Below are positions 26,071 to 35,877 of a stretch of DNA of 39,039 nucleotides, piece after piece. The position numbers and the translations under genes are program-made. The notes beneath the pieces were generated by a model that saw only the letters and a program-made list of their open reading frames with translations, was not told where the DNA came from and made no database searches. This DNA comes from Gemmatimonadota bacterium (GTDB lineage Bacteria; JAAXHH01): assembly GCA_026706345.1 (NCBI GenBank), contig JAPOYX010000289.1, forward strand, positions 1 to 39,039, in the 5' to 3' direction. Each line of letters begins with the position of its first letter. The stretch's first letter is position 1.

Positions 26071-27050
26071 CTACGCTGGTTACCGGAGGCAACGGCTTTG
26101 TCGGGTCCGCGCTGGTACGGGCACTGCTGGGACAAGGCCACCAGGTAAGGGCGCTGGTCAGGCCCGGCAGCGACCGGCGCAACCTGGAACAACTGGACAT
26201 TGACCTGGTCGAAGGCGACCTGACCGACGTTGCCTCGCTGAAACGGGCGGTCGGCGGTTGCAGTCACCTGTTCCACGCCGCTGCGGATTACCGCCTGTGG
26301 ATACCCGACCCGGAGCGCATGTACAAGACCAACGTGGACGGCACCCGGGACCTGCTGTGCGCGGCCGCCGACGCGGGCGCCGGCAGGATGGTCTATACCA
26401 GCAGCGTGGCTACCCTGGGCATCAACCGGGACCGCAGCCCCGCCGGCGAGACCACGCCGGTGAGCCTGGGGGACATGGTCGGCCACTACAAGCGCTCGAA
26501 GTTCCTGGCCGAACAGGCGGTGCGTGAACTGGTCGCGGATCAGGGGCTGCCTGTCGTCATCGTCAACCCGTCCACGCCGGTCGGCCCGCGGGACGTCAAG
26601 CCCACGCCCACCGGCCGCATCATCCTTGATATGCTGAAGAGAAAAATGCCGGCTTACGTGGATACGGGCCTCAACATCGCCCACGTGGACGACGTGGCGG
26701 CCGGCCACTTGCTGGCTTTCGAACGGGGCGAACCGGGTAAACGTTACATCCTGGGCGGGGAAAACCTGTCGTTGAAGAGCATCCTCGGCATGATATGCGA
26801 CTACGCGGACCTGGCGCCGCCGCGCCTGCGCTTGCCGCACAATGCTGTGTACCCCTTCGCCTGGCTGGCGGAAAACTGGGCGCGGGTCAGTGGAAAAGAA
26901 CCGTTCGCGACGGTGGACGGCGTAAAGATGGCGAAGAAATTCATGTATTTCTCATCGTCCCTGGCGCAACAGGCGCTGGGCTACGAAGCGCGCCCTGCGC
27001 GCCTGGCCATAGAAGACGCGATTGATTGGTTCAGGGAGAACGGGTACTGA
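26067..27050 (+). CDS. hpnA: Hopanoid-associated NAD-dependent sugar epimerase
   Basis: This 327-aa extended SDR of the HpnA type has a Rossmann motif at the N-terminus (TGGNGFVGSALVRALL) and the DLTDVASL, HAAADYRLW and YTSSVATLG segments. It also has the catalytic Tyr-x3-Lys pair (HYKRSKF). The stretch NPSTPVGPRDVKPTPTGRIILD is highly characteristic of HpnA. HpnA is linked to hopanoid clusters but its exact reaction is not settled; a role in side-chain sugar chemistry is usually proposed. The ATG at 26067 overlaps the previous stop, so the longer frame from 26019 is unlikely. Its 3' end overlaps the convergent phaC gene by 20 bp. Confidence 0.9.
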   Translation: MTTLVTGGNGFVGSALVRALLGQGHQVRALVRPGSDRRNLEQLDIDLVEGDLTDVASLKRAVGGCSHLFHAAADYRLWIPDPERMYKTNVDGTRDLLCAAADAGAGRMVYTSSVATLGINRDRSPAGETTPVSLGDMVGHYKRSKFLAEQAVRELVADQGLPVVIVNPSTPVGPRDVKPTPTGRIILDMLKRKMPAYVDTGLNIAHVDDVAAGHLLAFERGEPGKRYILGGENLSLKSILGMICDYADLAPPRLRLPHNAVYPFAWLAENWARVSGKEPFATVDGVKMAKKFMYFSSSLAQQALGYEARPARLAIEDAIDWFRENGY

Positions 27051-28209
27051 TCCAGTCGTTGATGGCGGCGGGTAGCGTCTCCCGGGTGCCGGCGCCGACG
27101 TAGATGCCGATGTGGCCGCCGGGCAGTTCCAGTTCGGTGTAATCCTCGCTGCTGATGCAACCGGCCAGGGCCTTTGAGGCATCGACCGGGACCAGGTGGT
27201 CGTTGGCGGCGAAGATGTTGAGGACCGGGATGTTGATCGCCTCCAGGTCCACCCGGTTGCCGCCGATTTCGACTTCGCCCTTCACCAGTTTATTGCCCTG
27301 GTAAAAATCCCGGGCGAACTGGCGGCAGGCCGCGCCGGCCTGGTCCGGGCTGTCGAAGATCCATTTCTCCATGCGCATGAAGGTGGCGAGCCGGTCGCTG
27401 TCGTCCAGGATATCCAGCGCGTCCAGGTACTTCTTCCCGGTCAGCTTGTAGGGCCTCAGCATCAGGAACAGCCAGTTCAGGAACTCCCCCGGTATGTTGC
27501 CCAGCGTGTCCACGGCCAGGTCCATGTCCACGTGGCGGACCAGGTGGCTGAGCAGGTCGCGGGGAGTATGGAAATCCACGGGTGTGACGCTGGTCACCAG
27601 GTTGGCGACCTTGTCCTGGTGCAGGGCGGTGTAGCAAAGGCAGAAGGTGCCGCCCTGGCACACGCCCAGCAGGTTGATGCGGTCCAGGCCGTGGCGCTGC
27701 CGGATGGCGTCCACCGAGTTGTCCAGGTAGCGGTTGATGTAATCATCCAGCGTCAGGCCCGTATCGCCCTCGTCGGGACAACCCCAGTCGAGCAGGTACA
27801 CGTCCAGGCCGGCCTTGAGCAGCCCCTGGATCAGTGACCGGCCGTCCTGCAGGTCCATGATATACGGCCTGTTGACCAAGGCGTACACGATCAGGACGGG
27901 GACGGCGTGAGGTTCATCGGCCAGCGGCCGGTAGCGGTATAACCGGACCTTGTCCTCCCGGTGCACCTCGTCCCTGGCCGACGGTCCCACCTCCACGGGG
28001 ACTGTATCGGACAAGCCGCCAAAGCCTGGGGGCATCGGCAGGATATTTGGGGCATTCTGCTCGCGGCGCATGGCAATGGACGCATTCACCAGGCCGCCAA
28101 AGTTGCGGGAATACTCCTCGGTAAAGGCGACCTCCGCGTACGCCTTCTCGCCGGCCTCCAGCCAGAGGTTGAAGTACTCCTTCAGGGCTGTGATGTTTTC
28201 AACGGTCAT
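27031..28209 (-). CDS. phaC: Class III poly(3-hydroxyalkanoate) synthase subunit PhaC
   Basis: The 392-aa alpha/beta hydrolase-fold polymerase joins 3-hydroxyacyl-CoA units into storage polyester. The active-site box GVCQGG carries nucleophile Cys184; Asp337 (AANDHLVP) and His366 (GGHIGIYVG) complete the triad. The length (below 400 aa) and the opening match class III PhaC, which normally needs a second subunit, PhaE, encoded next door. No phaE, phaA, phaB or phasin gene is adjacent here. Its ATG directly follows the acs stop (TAAATG), so the two genes are surely cotranscribed. The 3' end overlaps hpnA tail to tail. Confidence 0.9.
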   Translation of the reverse strand: MTVENITALKEYFNLWLEAGEKAYAEVAFTEEYSRNFGGLVNASIAMRREQNAPNILPMPPGFGGLSDTVPVEVGPSARDEVHREDKVRLYRYRPLADEPHAVPVLIVYALVNRPYIMDLQDGRSLIQGLLKAGLDVYLLDWGCPDEGDTGLTLDDYINRYLDNSVDAIRQRHGLDRINLLGVCQGGTFCLCYTALHQDKVANLVTSVTPVDFHTPRDLLSHLVRHVDMDLAVDTLGNIPGEFLNWLFLMLRPYKLTGKKYLDALDILDDSDRLATFMRMEKWIFDSPDQAGAACRQFARDFYQGNKLVKGEVEIGGNRVDLEAINIPVLNIFAANDHLVPVDASKALAGCISSEDYTELELPGGHIGIYVGAGTRETLPAAINDWISTRSP

Positions 28210-30147
<1,938 letters not shown>

Positions 30148-30304
30148 ACTGTTCCTCTCCGGTCTTGTTATTGTCGATAAGGGTGTAGTGTACATGATTC
30201 GCTGTCACTTTTTCGCACCTTATTTGTTAAAAAACAACCATTTCCGGCAGTTTACGGCGCGGTAAAAAAAAGAACGAAAAAAAGTTCGCCTTGCCGCTTT
30301 ATTT

Positions 30305-30335
30305 TTGTTCCTTTACGCTTTTTATATGCTATAGT
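30305..30335 (+). promoter_or_regulatory. Candidate promoter for the small membrane protein pair
   Basis: This lies in the AT-rich part of the acs/small-protein gap (30148-30431). TTGTTC at 30305-30310 and TATAGT at 30330-30335, spaced 19 bases, are the best -35/-10 pair I found. It would give a leader of about 90 bases that could fold, since AGTGGC at 30341-30346 pairs with GCCACT at 30380-30385. It is inferred from sequence only. Confidence 0.3.
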
Positions 30336-30431
30336 TTCCAAGTGGCTTGCCGTTGAATCCATGTCAAGGACAAGCGTGGGCCACTCGGCGGCGGGCCCTT
30401 CACGTAATAATAACCGTAGGAGGGAATAAGT

Positions 30432-30749
30432 ATGACTAGAATCGTCGTTGGATTAATCTTACTGGCAGCGATTGTCGAGGGTCTGGCTCCCGGCGCTGTT
30501 CCATCAGATCTGCTTCCACTGGCTATCGCAATTCTCGGCCTGGTCTATGGCTGGACTGCGGTTGATGCTGAAGATCCCGTCGCTTACCTGGCAGTCGCTA
30601 TTGCTGTAGGAGCAGCAGCGGGCGCTCTGGGCGCTATTCCCGCGATAGGTGCTTACATCGATGCTATCGTCGCTCAGGTCAGCAACGCACTTTATGCCGG
30701 TGTAATCAGTGTCCTGGTAGCGAGGACAATGAACCGGTTAAAAGGCTGA
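30432..30749 (+). CDS. Small hydrophobic protein, first tandem paralogue
   Basis: I do not recognise this family. The 105-aa protein starts MTRIVVGLILLAAIVEGLAP and has about three hydrophobic stretches: residues 4-20, 27-42 and 52-70. A further amphipathic region (GAYIDAIVAQVSNALYAGVISVLVART) ends in a short basic tail. It may be an integral membrane or self-associating protein. A strong ribosome site (TAGGAGGG, about 8 bases before the ATG) suggests high expression. A second copy lies 104 bases downstream with its own ribosome site and terminator. The first 23 residues of the two proteins are almost identical (one change). No neighbour suggests a function: acs is divergent, ispG convergent. 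Confidence 0.8.
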   Translation: MTRIVVGLILLAAIVEGLAPGAVPSDLLPLAIAILGLVYGWTAVDAEDPVAYLAVAIAVGAAAGALGAIPAIGAYIDAIVAQVSNALYAGVISVLVARTMNRLKG

Positions 30750-30772
30750 TATTCAGTCTGATCTACGCATTT

Positions 30773-30802
30773 GCCTCACCCGTCATGGGGGGCGGGTGAG
30801 GC
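30773..30802 (+). terminator. Terminator-like hairpin after first paralogue
   Basis: Perfect 10-bp arms (GCCTCACCCG and CGGGTGAGGC) enclose a 10-base loop and are followed by a short T-rich run (GTTTGTGTT). A near-copy follows the second paralogue, so the hairpin was duplicated together with the gene. Confidence 0.7.
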
Positions 30803-30853
30803 GTTTGTGTTAATGAAGCGCTGTACCGATAATAACAGTAGGAGTGAAATGAT

Positions 30854-31204
30854 ATGACTAGAATCGTCGTTGGATTAATCTTGCTGGCAGCTATCATCGA
30901 GGGTCTGGCTCCCGGGGCCGTACCGATGGACCTGCTTCCTCTGGCTCTCGTCGTTCTTGGCCTGGTCTATGGCTGGACCGCGGTCGATGCTGACGATCCG
31001 AGCGCTTACCTGATAGTCACCCTCGCTGTTGCCGCTGCTGCAACGATGCCGGGCGGTGGAGCAGGAGACGGAAACGGCGTGTTGGGGCTTATTCCCGCGG
31101 TAGGCGGACACCTCGACGCGATACTCGACCAGGGAGCCTCGGCGCTGTTAGCCGGTGTCGTCAGTGTTTTCGTTGCGAGGACTATAAGCCTGTTGCAAGG
31201 CTGA
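30854..31204 (+). CDS. Small hydrophobic protein, second tandem paralogue
   Basis: The 116-aa paralogue of the preceding gene has the same start (MTRIVVGLILLAAI), the same GLVYGWTAVDA centre and a matching end (VVSVFVARTISLLQG). It differs mainly by an 11-residue Gly-rich insert (around TMPGGGAGDGNG) between the third hydrophobic stretch and the conserved IPAVGG segment. The ribosome site TAGGAG lies before the ATG. DNA identity is very high over the first 20 or so codons and the upstream leader (ATAATAAC-GTAGGAG), then falls, which indicates an old duplication with a constrained N-terminus. The function is unknown; the membrane location is predicted from hydrophobicity only. Confidence 0.8.
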   Translation: MTRIVVGLILLAAIIEGLAPGAVPMDLLPLALVVLGLVYGWTAVDADDPSAYLIVTLAVAAAATMPGGGAGDGNGVLGLIPAVGGHLDAILDQGASALLAGVVSVFVARTISLLQG

Positions 31205-31230
31205 CATCCGGCCGGATATTTGATGTATTT

Positions 31231-31260
31231 ACCTCACCCGTCCCGGGGGGCGGGTGAGGT
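31231..31260 (+). terminator. Terminator-like hairpin after second paralogue
   Basis: Perfect 10-bp arms (ACCTCACCCG and CGGGTGAGGT) enclose a 10-base GC-rich loop. The hairpin matches the one after the first paralogue apart from compensating end bases and loop changes. It also lies just past the 3' end of convergent ispG, so it may stop transcription from both sides. Confidence 0.7.
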
Positions 31261-31284
31261 GTATTACGTTATGTCGCCCCGTGC

Positions 31285-32511
31285 TCACCCAAAGCGGTTT
31301 TCGATGTAATCATCCACTATGGCCTGGAACTCGGCGGCGATATTATCGCCGCGCAGGGTGACGGTCTTTTTGCCGTCAACAAAGACAGGAGCCGAAGGGG
31401 CCTCGCCGGTGCCCGGCAGGCTGATGCCGATGTCCGCATGCTTGCTCTCTCCCGGCCCGTTCACCACGCAACCCATCACCGCCAGGTTCAGTTCCTCCAC
31501 GCCCGGGTATTTCTCGCGCCAGATCGGCATTTTGGTCCTGATGTAAGCCTGGATATTGTCCGCCAGTTCCTGGAACACGGTGCTGGTAGTGCGGCCGCAA
31601 CCGGGACAGGCGGTGACCAGGGGGGTGAATGAACGCAGGCCCATGGTCTGAAGCAGTTCCTGGGCCACGATCACCTCGGTAGCGCGGTCGCCGCCCGGTT
31701 CGGGCGTCAGGGAAATCCGGATCGTATCGCCAATGCCTTCCTGCAACAGGACACCCAGGGCCGCGGTGGAAGCAACAATCCCCTTGGAGCCCATCCCGGC
31801 CTCCGTCAGGCCCAGGTGCAGGGCATAGTCACAGCGCCCGGCCAGGTCCCGGTATACCGAGATCAGCTTCTGCACACCGCTCACCTTGCAGGACAGGATG
31901 ATCCTGTCCCGGGGCAGACCGATCTCTTCGGCTTTCTGCGCGCTGTTCAGGGCGGAGACGATGAGGGCTTCCTGCATGACGCTGTCGGCGTCCCGGGGTT
32001 CCGCCAGCTTCGCGTTCTCGTCCATCATGTGGGTGGCGAGTTCCTGGTCCAGGCTGCCCCAGTTCACGCCGATGCGTATCGGCTTGCCATACTCGATGGC
32101 CTTCTCGATGAGGGTGGCGAACTGGCTGTCGCGCTTCCTGCCGAAACCCACGTTGCCCGGATTGACGCGGTACTTGGCGAGCGCCTCGGCGCAATCGGGG
32201 TATTTCGTCAGCAACAGGTGGCCGTTATAGTGGAAATCCCCGATCAGGGGCACGTCGCAGCCCAGCGCATCCAGCCGTTCACGGATACGGGCAACCTGGC
32301 GCGCCGCATCCTCGTTATTCACCGTGATGCGCACCAGCTCCGACCCGGCGGCAGCCAGTTGCTGCACCTGCTTCACCGTCGCCACCACATCGGCAGTGTC
32401 GGTATTCGTCATGGACTGCACGACCACGGGCGCACCGCCGCCCACCGTAACCGGCCCGATACCAACCGGCACACTACGCCGCCTGCCAGAAATCTCCAAC
32501 TGATTAGTCAT
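31285..32511 (-). CDS. ispG: 4-hydroxy-3-methylbut-2-enyl diphosphate synthase (flavodoxin/ferredoxin)
   Basis: The 408-aa [4Fe-4S] enzyme of the methylerythritol phosphate (DXP) pathway reduces MEcPP to HMBPP on the way to IPP and DMAPP. The N-terminal TIM barrel starts with [23 protein letters not shown]. The three cluster cysteines are visible: Cys302 and Cys305 (ACPGCGRT) and Cys348 (GCVVNGPGE), plus the conserved Glu after them. It is slightly longer than E. coli IspG through an internal segment. It provides precursors for the squalene/hopanoid genes upstream, though it is not in their operon. Its promoter must lie in or beyond the nested repeat block at 32530-32670. Confidence 0.96.
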   Translation of the reverse strand: MTNQLEISGRRRSVPVGIGPVTVGGGAPVVVQSMTNTDTADVVATVKQVQQLAAAGSELVRITVNNEDAARQVARIRERLDALGCDVPLIGDFHYNGHLLLTKYPDCAEALAKYRVNPGNVGFGRKRDSQFATLIEKAIEYGKPIRIGVNWGSLDQELATHMMDENAKLAEPRDADSVMQEALIVSALNSAQKAEEIGLPRDRIILSCKVSGVQKLISVYRDLAGRCDYALHLGLTEAGMGSKGIVASTAALGVLLQEGIGDTIRISLTPEPGGDRATEVIVAQELLQTMGLRSFTPLVTACPGCGRTTSTVFQELADNIQAYIRTKMPIWREKYPGVEELNLAVMGCVVNGPGESKHADIGISLPGTGEAPSAPVFVDGKKTVTLRGDNIAAEFQAIVDDYIENRFG

Positions 32512-32529
32512 ACCAGGATTCTAGCATTA

Positions 32530-32670
32530 AATGAGGACACCCATGGGGTCAGAGTAAGAATTTCGTCAGAAATTTTACTCTGACCCCTGCATTTCGGGAT
32601 AGATGGGGTCAGAGTAAAAATTCTCCGAATTTCTTACTCTGACCCCTGGATTATCATGGGTGTCCCCATT
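32530..32670. repeat. Nested repeat block: A4 and A5 inside a family B inverted repeat
   Basis: Outer arms AATGAGGACACCCATG (32530-32545) and CATGGGTGTCCCCATT (32655-32670) are inverted copies with one mismatch and match family B. Between them lie two family A palindromes, A4 at 32545-32587 and A5 at 32605-32646, with centres of the two different subtypes. The block occupies most of the ~200-bp gap between divergent ispG and fabA, so the promoters of these two essential lipid genes must work around or within it. Confidence 0.88.
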
Positions 32671-32715
32671 TTGTGGATATGCAATCCGGGGCAAACATGC
32701 GATACTGTGTGACTT

Positions 32716-33225
32716 ATGTTCAAAGGAAAAAGTTCTTATTCCAAAGAGGAATTGATGGCCTGCGGTCGGGGTGAGTTGTTCGGGGAAGGCAATGCCCAGT
32801 TGCCGCTGCACAATATGTTGATGGTTGACCGGATAACGGAGATCAGCGATTGCGGGGGCAGGAAGGGTAAAGGATATGTGCTCGCCGAGCTGGATATTCA
32901 TCCGCAATTATGGTTTTTCGATTGCCACTTTCAGGGCGACCCGGTCATGCCGGGCTGCCTGGGCCTCGATGCGATGTGGCAACTGGTCGGGTTTTACCTG
33001 GGCTGGACCGGCGCGCCGGGCCGCGGCCGGGCGCTGGGCGCGGGCAAAATCAAATTCTCCGGACAGGTCACCCCCGATTGCAAGCTGGTAAAATACGAGA
33101 TTGATGTAAAAAAAGTCGTCTCCCGGAGCCTGGTAATGGGAGTCGCCGACGGCTGCATGTACGTCGATGACAGGGAGACCTATTCGGCGAAAGACCTGCG
33201 GGTGGGGTTATTCCAGGAATTGTGA
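32716..33225 (+). CDS. fabA: 3-hydroxydecanoyl-ACP dehydratase/isomerase
   Basis: The 169-aa hotdog-fold enzyme dehydrates 3-hydroxydecanoyl-ACP and isomerises trans-2- to cis-3-decenoyl-ACP, the branch point to unsaturated fatty acids. Catalytic His71 and Asp85 are in place ([19 protein letters not shown]), with the same numbering as the E. coli protein, which supports the ATG at 32716. Length is normal. The gene is followed by fabB after 22 bases, forming the usual gammaproteobacterial fabAB unit. No strong ribosome site is seen, and the upstream gap is filled by the nested A/B repeats. Confidence 0.97.
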   Translation: MFKGKSSYSKEELMACGRGELFGEGNAQLPLHNMLMVDRITEISDCGGRKGKGYVLAELDIHPQLWFFDCHFQGDPVMPGCLGLDAMWQLVGFYLGWTGAPGRGRALGAGKIKFSGQVTPDCKLVKYEIDVKKVVSRSLVMGVADGCMYVDDRETYSAKDLRVGLFQEL

Positions 33226-33247
33226 CAGTTTGAAGAAACTTTAGAAT

Positions 33248-34465
33248 ATGTTGAAACGTGTAGTCATTACCGGTCTCGGTATCAAATCCAGTATAGGAAA
33301 CAGTCAGGCGGAAGTCCTCAACGCATTGAAAACGGCAGCGGGCGGCGTGGCCTATTCACAGGAATATGCCGACCTGGGCTTCCGGTCCCACCTGTACGCC
33401 CCCATCAATCTTGACCTGGAAGCGCTGATCGGCCGGAAACAGAAACGGTTTATGGGCGATGCCGCCGCTTATGCCCACCTGGCGATGCAGGAGGCGATCT
33501 CGGACGCAGACCTGGGCGAAGAATATACTTCCAATCCCCGCACCGGCCTGATCGTAGGCACCGGCGGCACCTCCACCGAGAACATGGTTGCCGCGGCGGA
33601 CATATTGCGCAGCCGGGGCGCCCGCAAAGTCGGGCCGACCATGGTGCCCCGGGTCATGGCGAACACGGCCAGCGCCTGCCTGGCGGTGGCCTACAGGATT
33701 CAGGGAGTCAATTATTCAATTGCCTCCGCCTGCGCCACCAGCGCCCATTGCATAGGCAACGGTTATGAGCTGATCCAGTCCGGCAAGCAGGACATCATCT
33801 TTGCCGGCGGCGGCGATGAGATCCACTGGACCGGCACCCTGCTGTTCGACGCCATGGGTGCGCTGTCGTCAAAGTATAACGATGACCCGGCGAACGCGTC
33901 CCGGCCTTTCGACGCGGACCGGGACGGGTTCGTCATCTCCGGCGGCGGCGGTATCATCGTGCTGGAGGAGTATGAACACGCGCTGAAGCGGAACGCGAAG
34001 ATCTACGCGGAGATCACCGGCTACGGCGCTACCTCGGACGGATTCGACATGGTCAAGCCCTCGGGCGAAGGCGCGGTGCGCTGCATGGAAATGGCGCTGG
34101 CAAACGTCACGGGCCCGGTTGACTACATCAACGCCCATGCAACCAGCACGCCGGCAGGCGACACGGGCGAACTGGGCGCCATCCGGTCGGTGTTCGGGGA
34201 CGGCATCCCGCCGGTCAGTTCGACCAAGGCACTGTCAGGCCACGGCCTCGGCGCGGCGGGCGTTAACGAGGCCATCTTCAGCCTGCTGATGCTCAAGCAC
34301 GATTTTGTGTGCAAGTCCGCTAATATCCGCAACCTGGACCCGGATGCGGAAGGCGTGCCCATTGCGCTGGAGCGGATCGATAATGCCGGGTTGAACACGG
34401 TGATGTCCAACAGCTTCGGGTTCGGTGGAACGAACGCGACCCTCGTTTTTTCAAAGGTTGGGTAA
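33248..34465 (+). CDS. fabB: 3-oxoacyl-ACP synthase I
   Basis: The 405-aa condensing enzyme elongates cis-3-decenoyl-ACP and other acyl-ACPs with malonyl-ACP. The thiolase-fold catalytic triad is visible: Cys162 ([10 protein letters not shown]), His297 ([11 protein letters not shown]) and His332 ([10 protein letters not shown]), matching E. coli FabB within one residue. The end [15 protein letters not shown] is typical. Together with FabA it gives the oxygen-independent route to unsaturated fatty acids, a mark of Gammaproteobacteria and some relatives. It is convergent with the TolC-type gene; the gap contains palindromes A6 and A7. Confidence 0.97.
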   Translation: MLKRVVITGLGIKSSIGNSQAEVLNALKTAAGGVAYSQEYADLGFRSHLYAPINLDLEALIGRKQKRFMGDAAAYAHLAMQEAISDADLGEEYTSNPRTGLIVGTGGTSTENMVAAADILRSRGARKVGPTMVPRVMANTASACLAVAYRIQGVNYSIASACATSAHCIGNGYELIQSGKQDIIFAGGGDEIHWTGTLLFDAMGALSSKYNDDPANASRPFDADRDGFVISGGGGIIVLEEYEHALKRNAKIYAEITGYGATSDGFDMVKPSGEGAVRCMEMALANVTGPVDYINAHATSTPAGDTGELGAIRSVFGDGIPPVSSTKALSGHGLGAAGVNEAIFSLLMLKHDFVCKSANIRNLDPDAEGVPIALERIDNAGLNTVMSNSFGFGGTNATLVFSKVG

Positions 34466-34472
34466 GATAGAT

Positions 34473-34585
34473 GGGGTCAGAGTAAAAATTCTTCGAATTT
34501 CTTACTCTGACCCCTGAGCTTGGCGGGATAGACGGAACTCTCGGGGTCGGAGTAAGAATTTCGCCAGAAATTTTACTCTGACCCC
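34473..34585. repeat. Paired palindromes A6 and A7
   Basis: A6 (34473-34514, centre TTCTTCGAA) and A7 (34543-34585, centre AATTTCGCCAGAAATT) are separated by a 28-base spacer containing GGATAGACGGAACTC. The same two subtypes in the same order, with a similar spacer, recur at 37395-37506, so the pair behaves as one mosaic unit. It lies between convergent fabB and the TolC-type gene. Confidence 0.9.
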
Positions 34586-34599
34586 TTTAATTCAAGAAC

Positions 34600-35877
34600 T
34601 CAGGGATTAAGTTGCGCCAGGATGCGCAGCAGTTCTATGCGGGTCTCTTCCAGGCGCAGGCGGCTGTTCAGCAGTTCGTATTCCACGTCCAGGGCGTCCT
34701 GGCGGGCTTCGATGTGCTGTACGAAGGTGGCCCGGCCCACGTCGAGCTTGTCGCCGGTCAATTCCACCACCTCTTTCATGTCGGCGACCGCGGCATCGAA
34801 CTCCTGCAGGGATTGAATCAAGCCCTGCAGCAGGTCCCAGTTGGAGCGCACGTCGATATCGACCATCTCCCGTTCCGCGGCCAGTTCACGGCGCGCGGTC
34901 TCCACCGCCAGCCTGGCCCCGCGCATCTGGGAGCGCTTGAGTCCGCCTTCATACACCGGCACCGACAGGTTGACGCCGCCAACGATGTCGCGGGTATCGA
35001 TCTGCCCGAAGTGGCCGGCGCTGGCGTTGACCTCCAGGCTCAGGGTCGGCCAGAGTTCGGCCTTGCGGTAATCCAGCTCACCCTCCGCGGCCTCCAGGCG
35101 CATGCGCGCCCGCAGCAGGGAGGGCGACCAGTCCTCCGCCCGGTTCAGCGCGTATTCGAGATTGGCCGGGGTCGCCAGTTCCATGCCGGCCAGGGAGGTG
35201 GGCGCCAAGTCGTCATGATCAGAGCCCGTCAGCCGCGCCAACTGGGCGCGGGCCACCCGGTAACGGGAATGCGCCTCGATGCGTTGGGCCCTGGCCTGGT
35301 GCAGACGGCGCAGCACTTCAAACAGCTCGGTGCGGTCCAGGGTGCCCAGTTCGATGCGGCTGCGCGCGGTACCCTCCAGGTCCCCCAGCAAGTTCTCGAA
35401 GTCGCGGCGGCTCTCGTAGATGCGTTCCCGGAACAACTGCTCCGAAAAGGCGCGGGCTACTTCAGCCAGGACTTCCTGGCGCGTTTGTTCAAAGGCGTAT
35501 TCCGCCTCGGCGATCTCGGCCTCGGCGCGCCGCTGGCGGCCTGCCAGGCGGCCGAAGGTGTACAGGTTCTGGGCGAAATTCAGCCTGCCCCGGTATGACT
35601 CGCCCTCGTAAACCTGTGTAAAGCGCGCCTCGCTGCGATTATGGCTGTACCCGCCGATGCCGGACACAGTGAGCGAGGGGCGCCGCATGCTGTTGGCTTC
35701 CGTCAGGCGCTCGCGCGCCTCGGCCACGCGGTTCTGCGCAGCGTGTATGCGGGCATCCCGCGCCTGGGTGTCAAGGAATGCCCCGGAGAGGGTGTACCCG
35801 TCTGCGCTGTCGGCGGCCGTGGCGGGAGGGGCGATGAAGAGGGGCAGGATGAGTAAATAAAGTGCGCTTCTAATCAT
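34600..35877 (-). CDS. TolC-family outer membrane channel of a type I secretion system
   Basis: The 425-aa protein has a signal peptide (about residues 1-22, cleaved after ATAA) and the two-repeat, long-helix pattern of outer membrane efflux proteins. Examples are RIHAAQNRVAEARERLTEA and LRARMRLEAAEGELDYRKAE, the starts of the two coiled-coil hairpins, and NLSVPVYEGG in the second half. It should form the trimeric channel-tunnel for export straight out of the cell. Its start overlaps the HlyD-type gene stop by 4 bases, so it is the last gene of the ABC-adaptor-channel operon. No obvious RTX-type substrate is in the window. Confidence 0.9.
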   Translation of the reverse strand: MIRSALYLLILPLFIAPPATAADSADGYTLSGAFLDTQARDARIHAAQNRVAEARERLTEANSMRRPSLTVSGIGGYSHNRSEARFTQVYEGESYRGRLNFAQNLYTFGRLAGRQRRAEAEIAEAEYAFEQTRQEVLAEVARAFSEQLFRERIYESRRDFENLLGDLEGTARSRIELGTLDRTELFEVLRRLHQARAQRIEAHSRYRVARAQLARLTGSDHDDLAPTSLAGMELATPANLEYALNRAEDWSPSLLRARMRLEAAEGELDYRKAELWPTLSLEVNASAGHFGQIDTRDIVGGVNLSVPVYEGGLKRSQMRGARLAVETARRELAAEREMVDIDVRSNWDLLQGLIQSLQEFDAAVADMKEVVELTGDKLDVGRATFVQHIEARQDALDVEYELLNSRLRLEETRIELLRILAQLNP

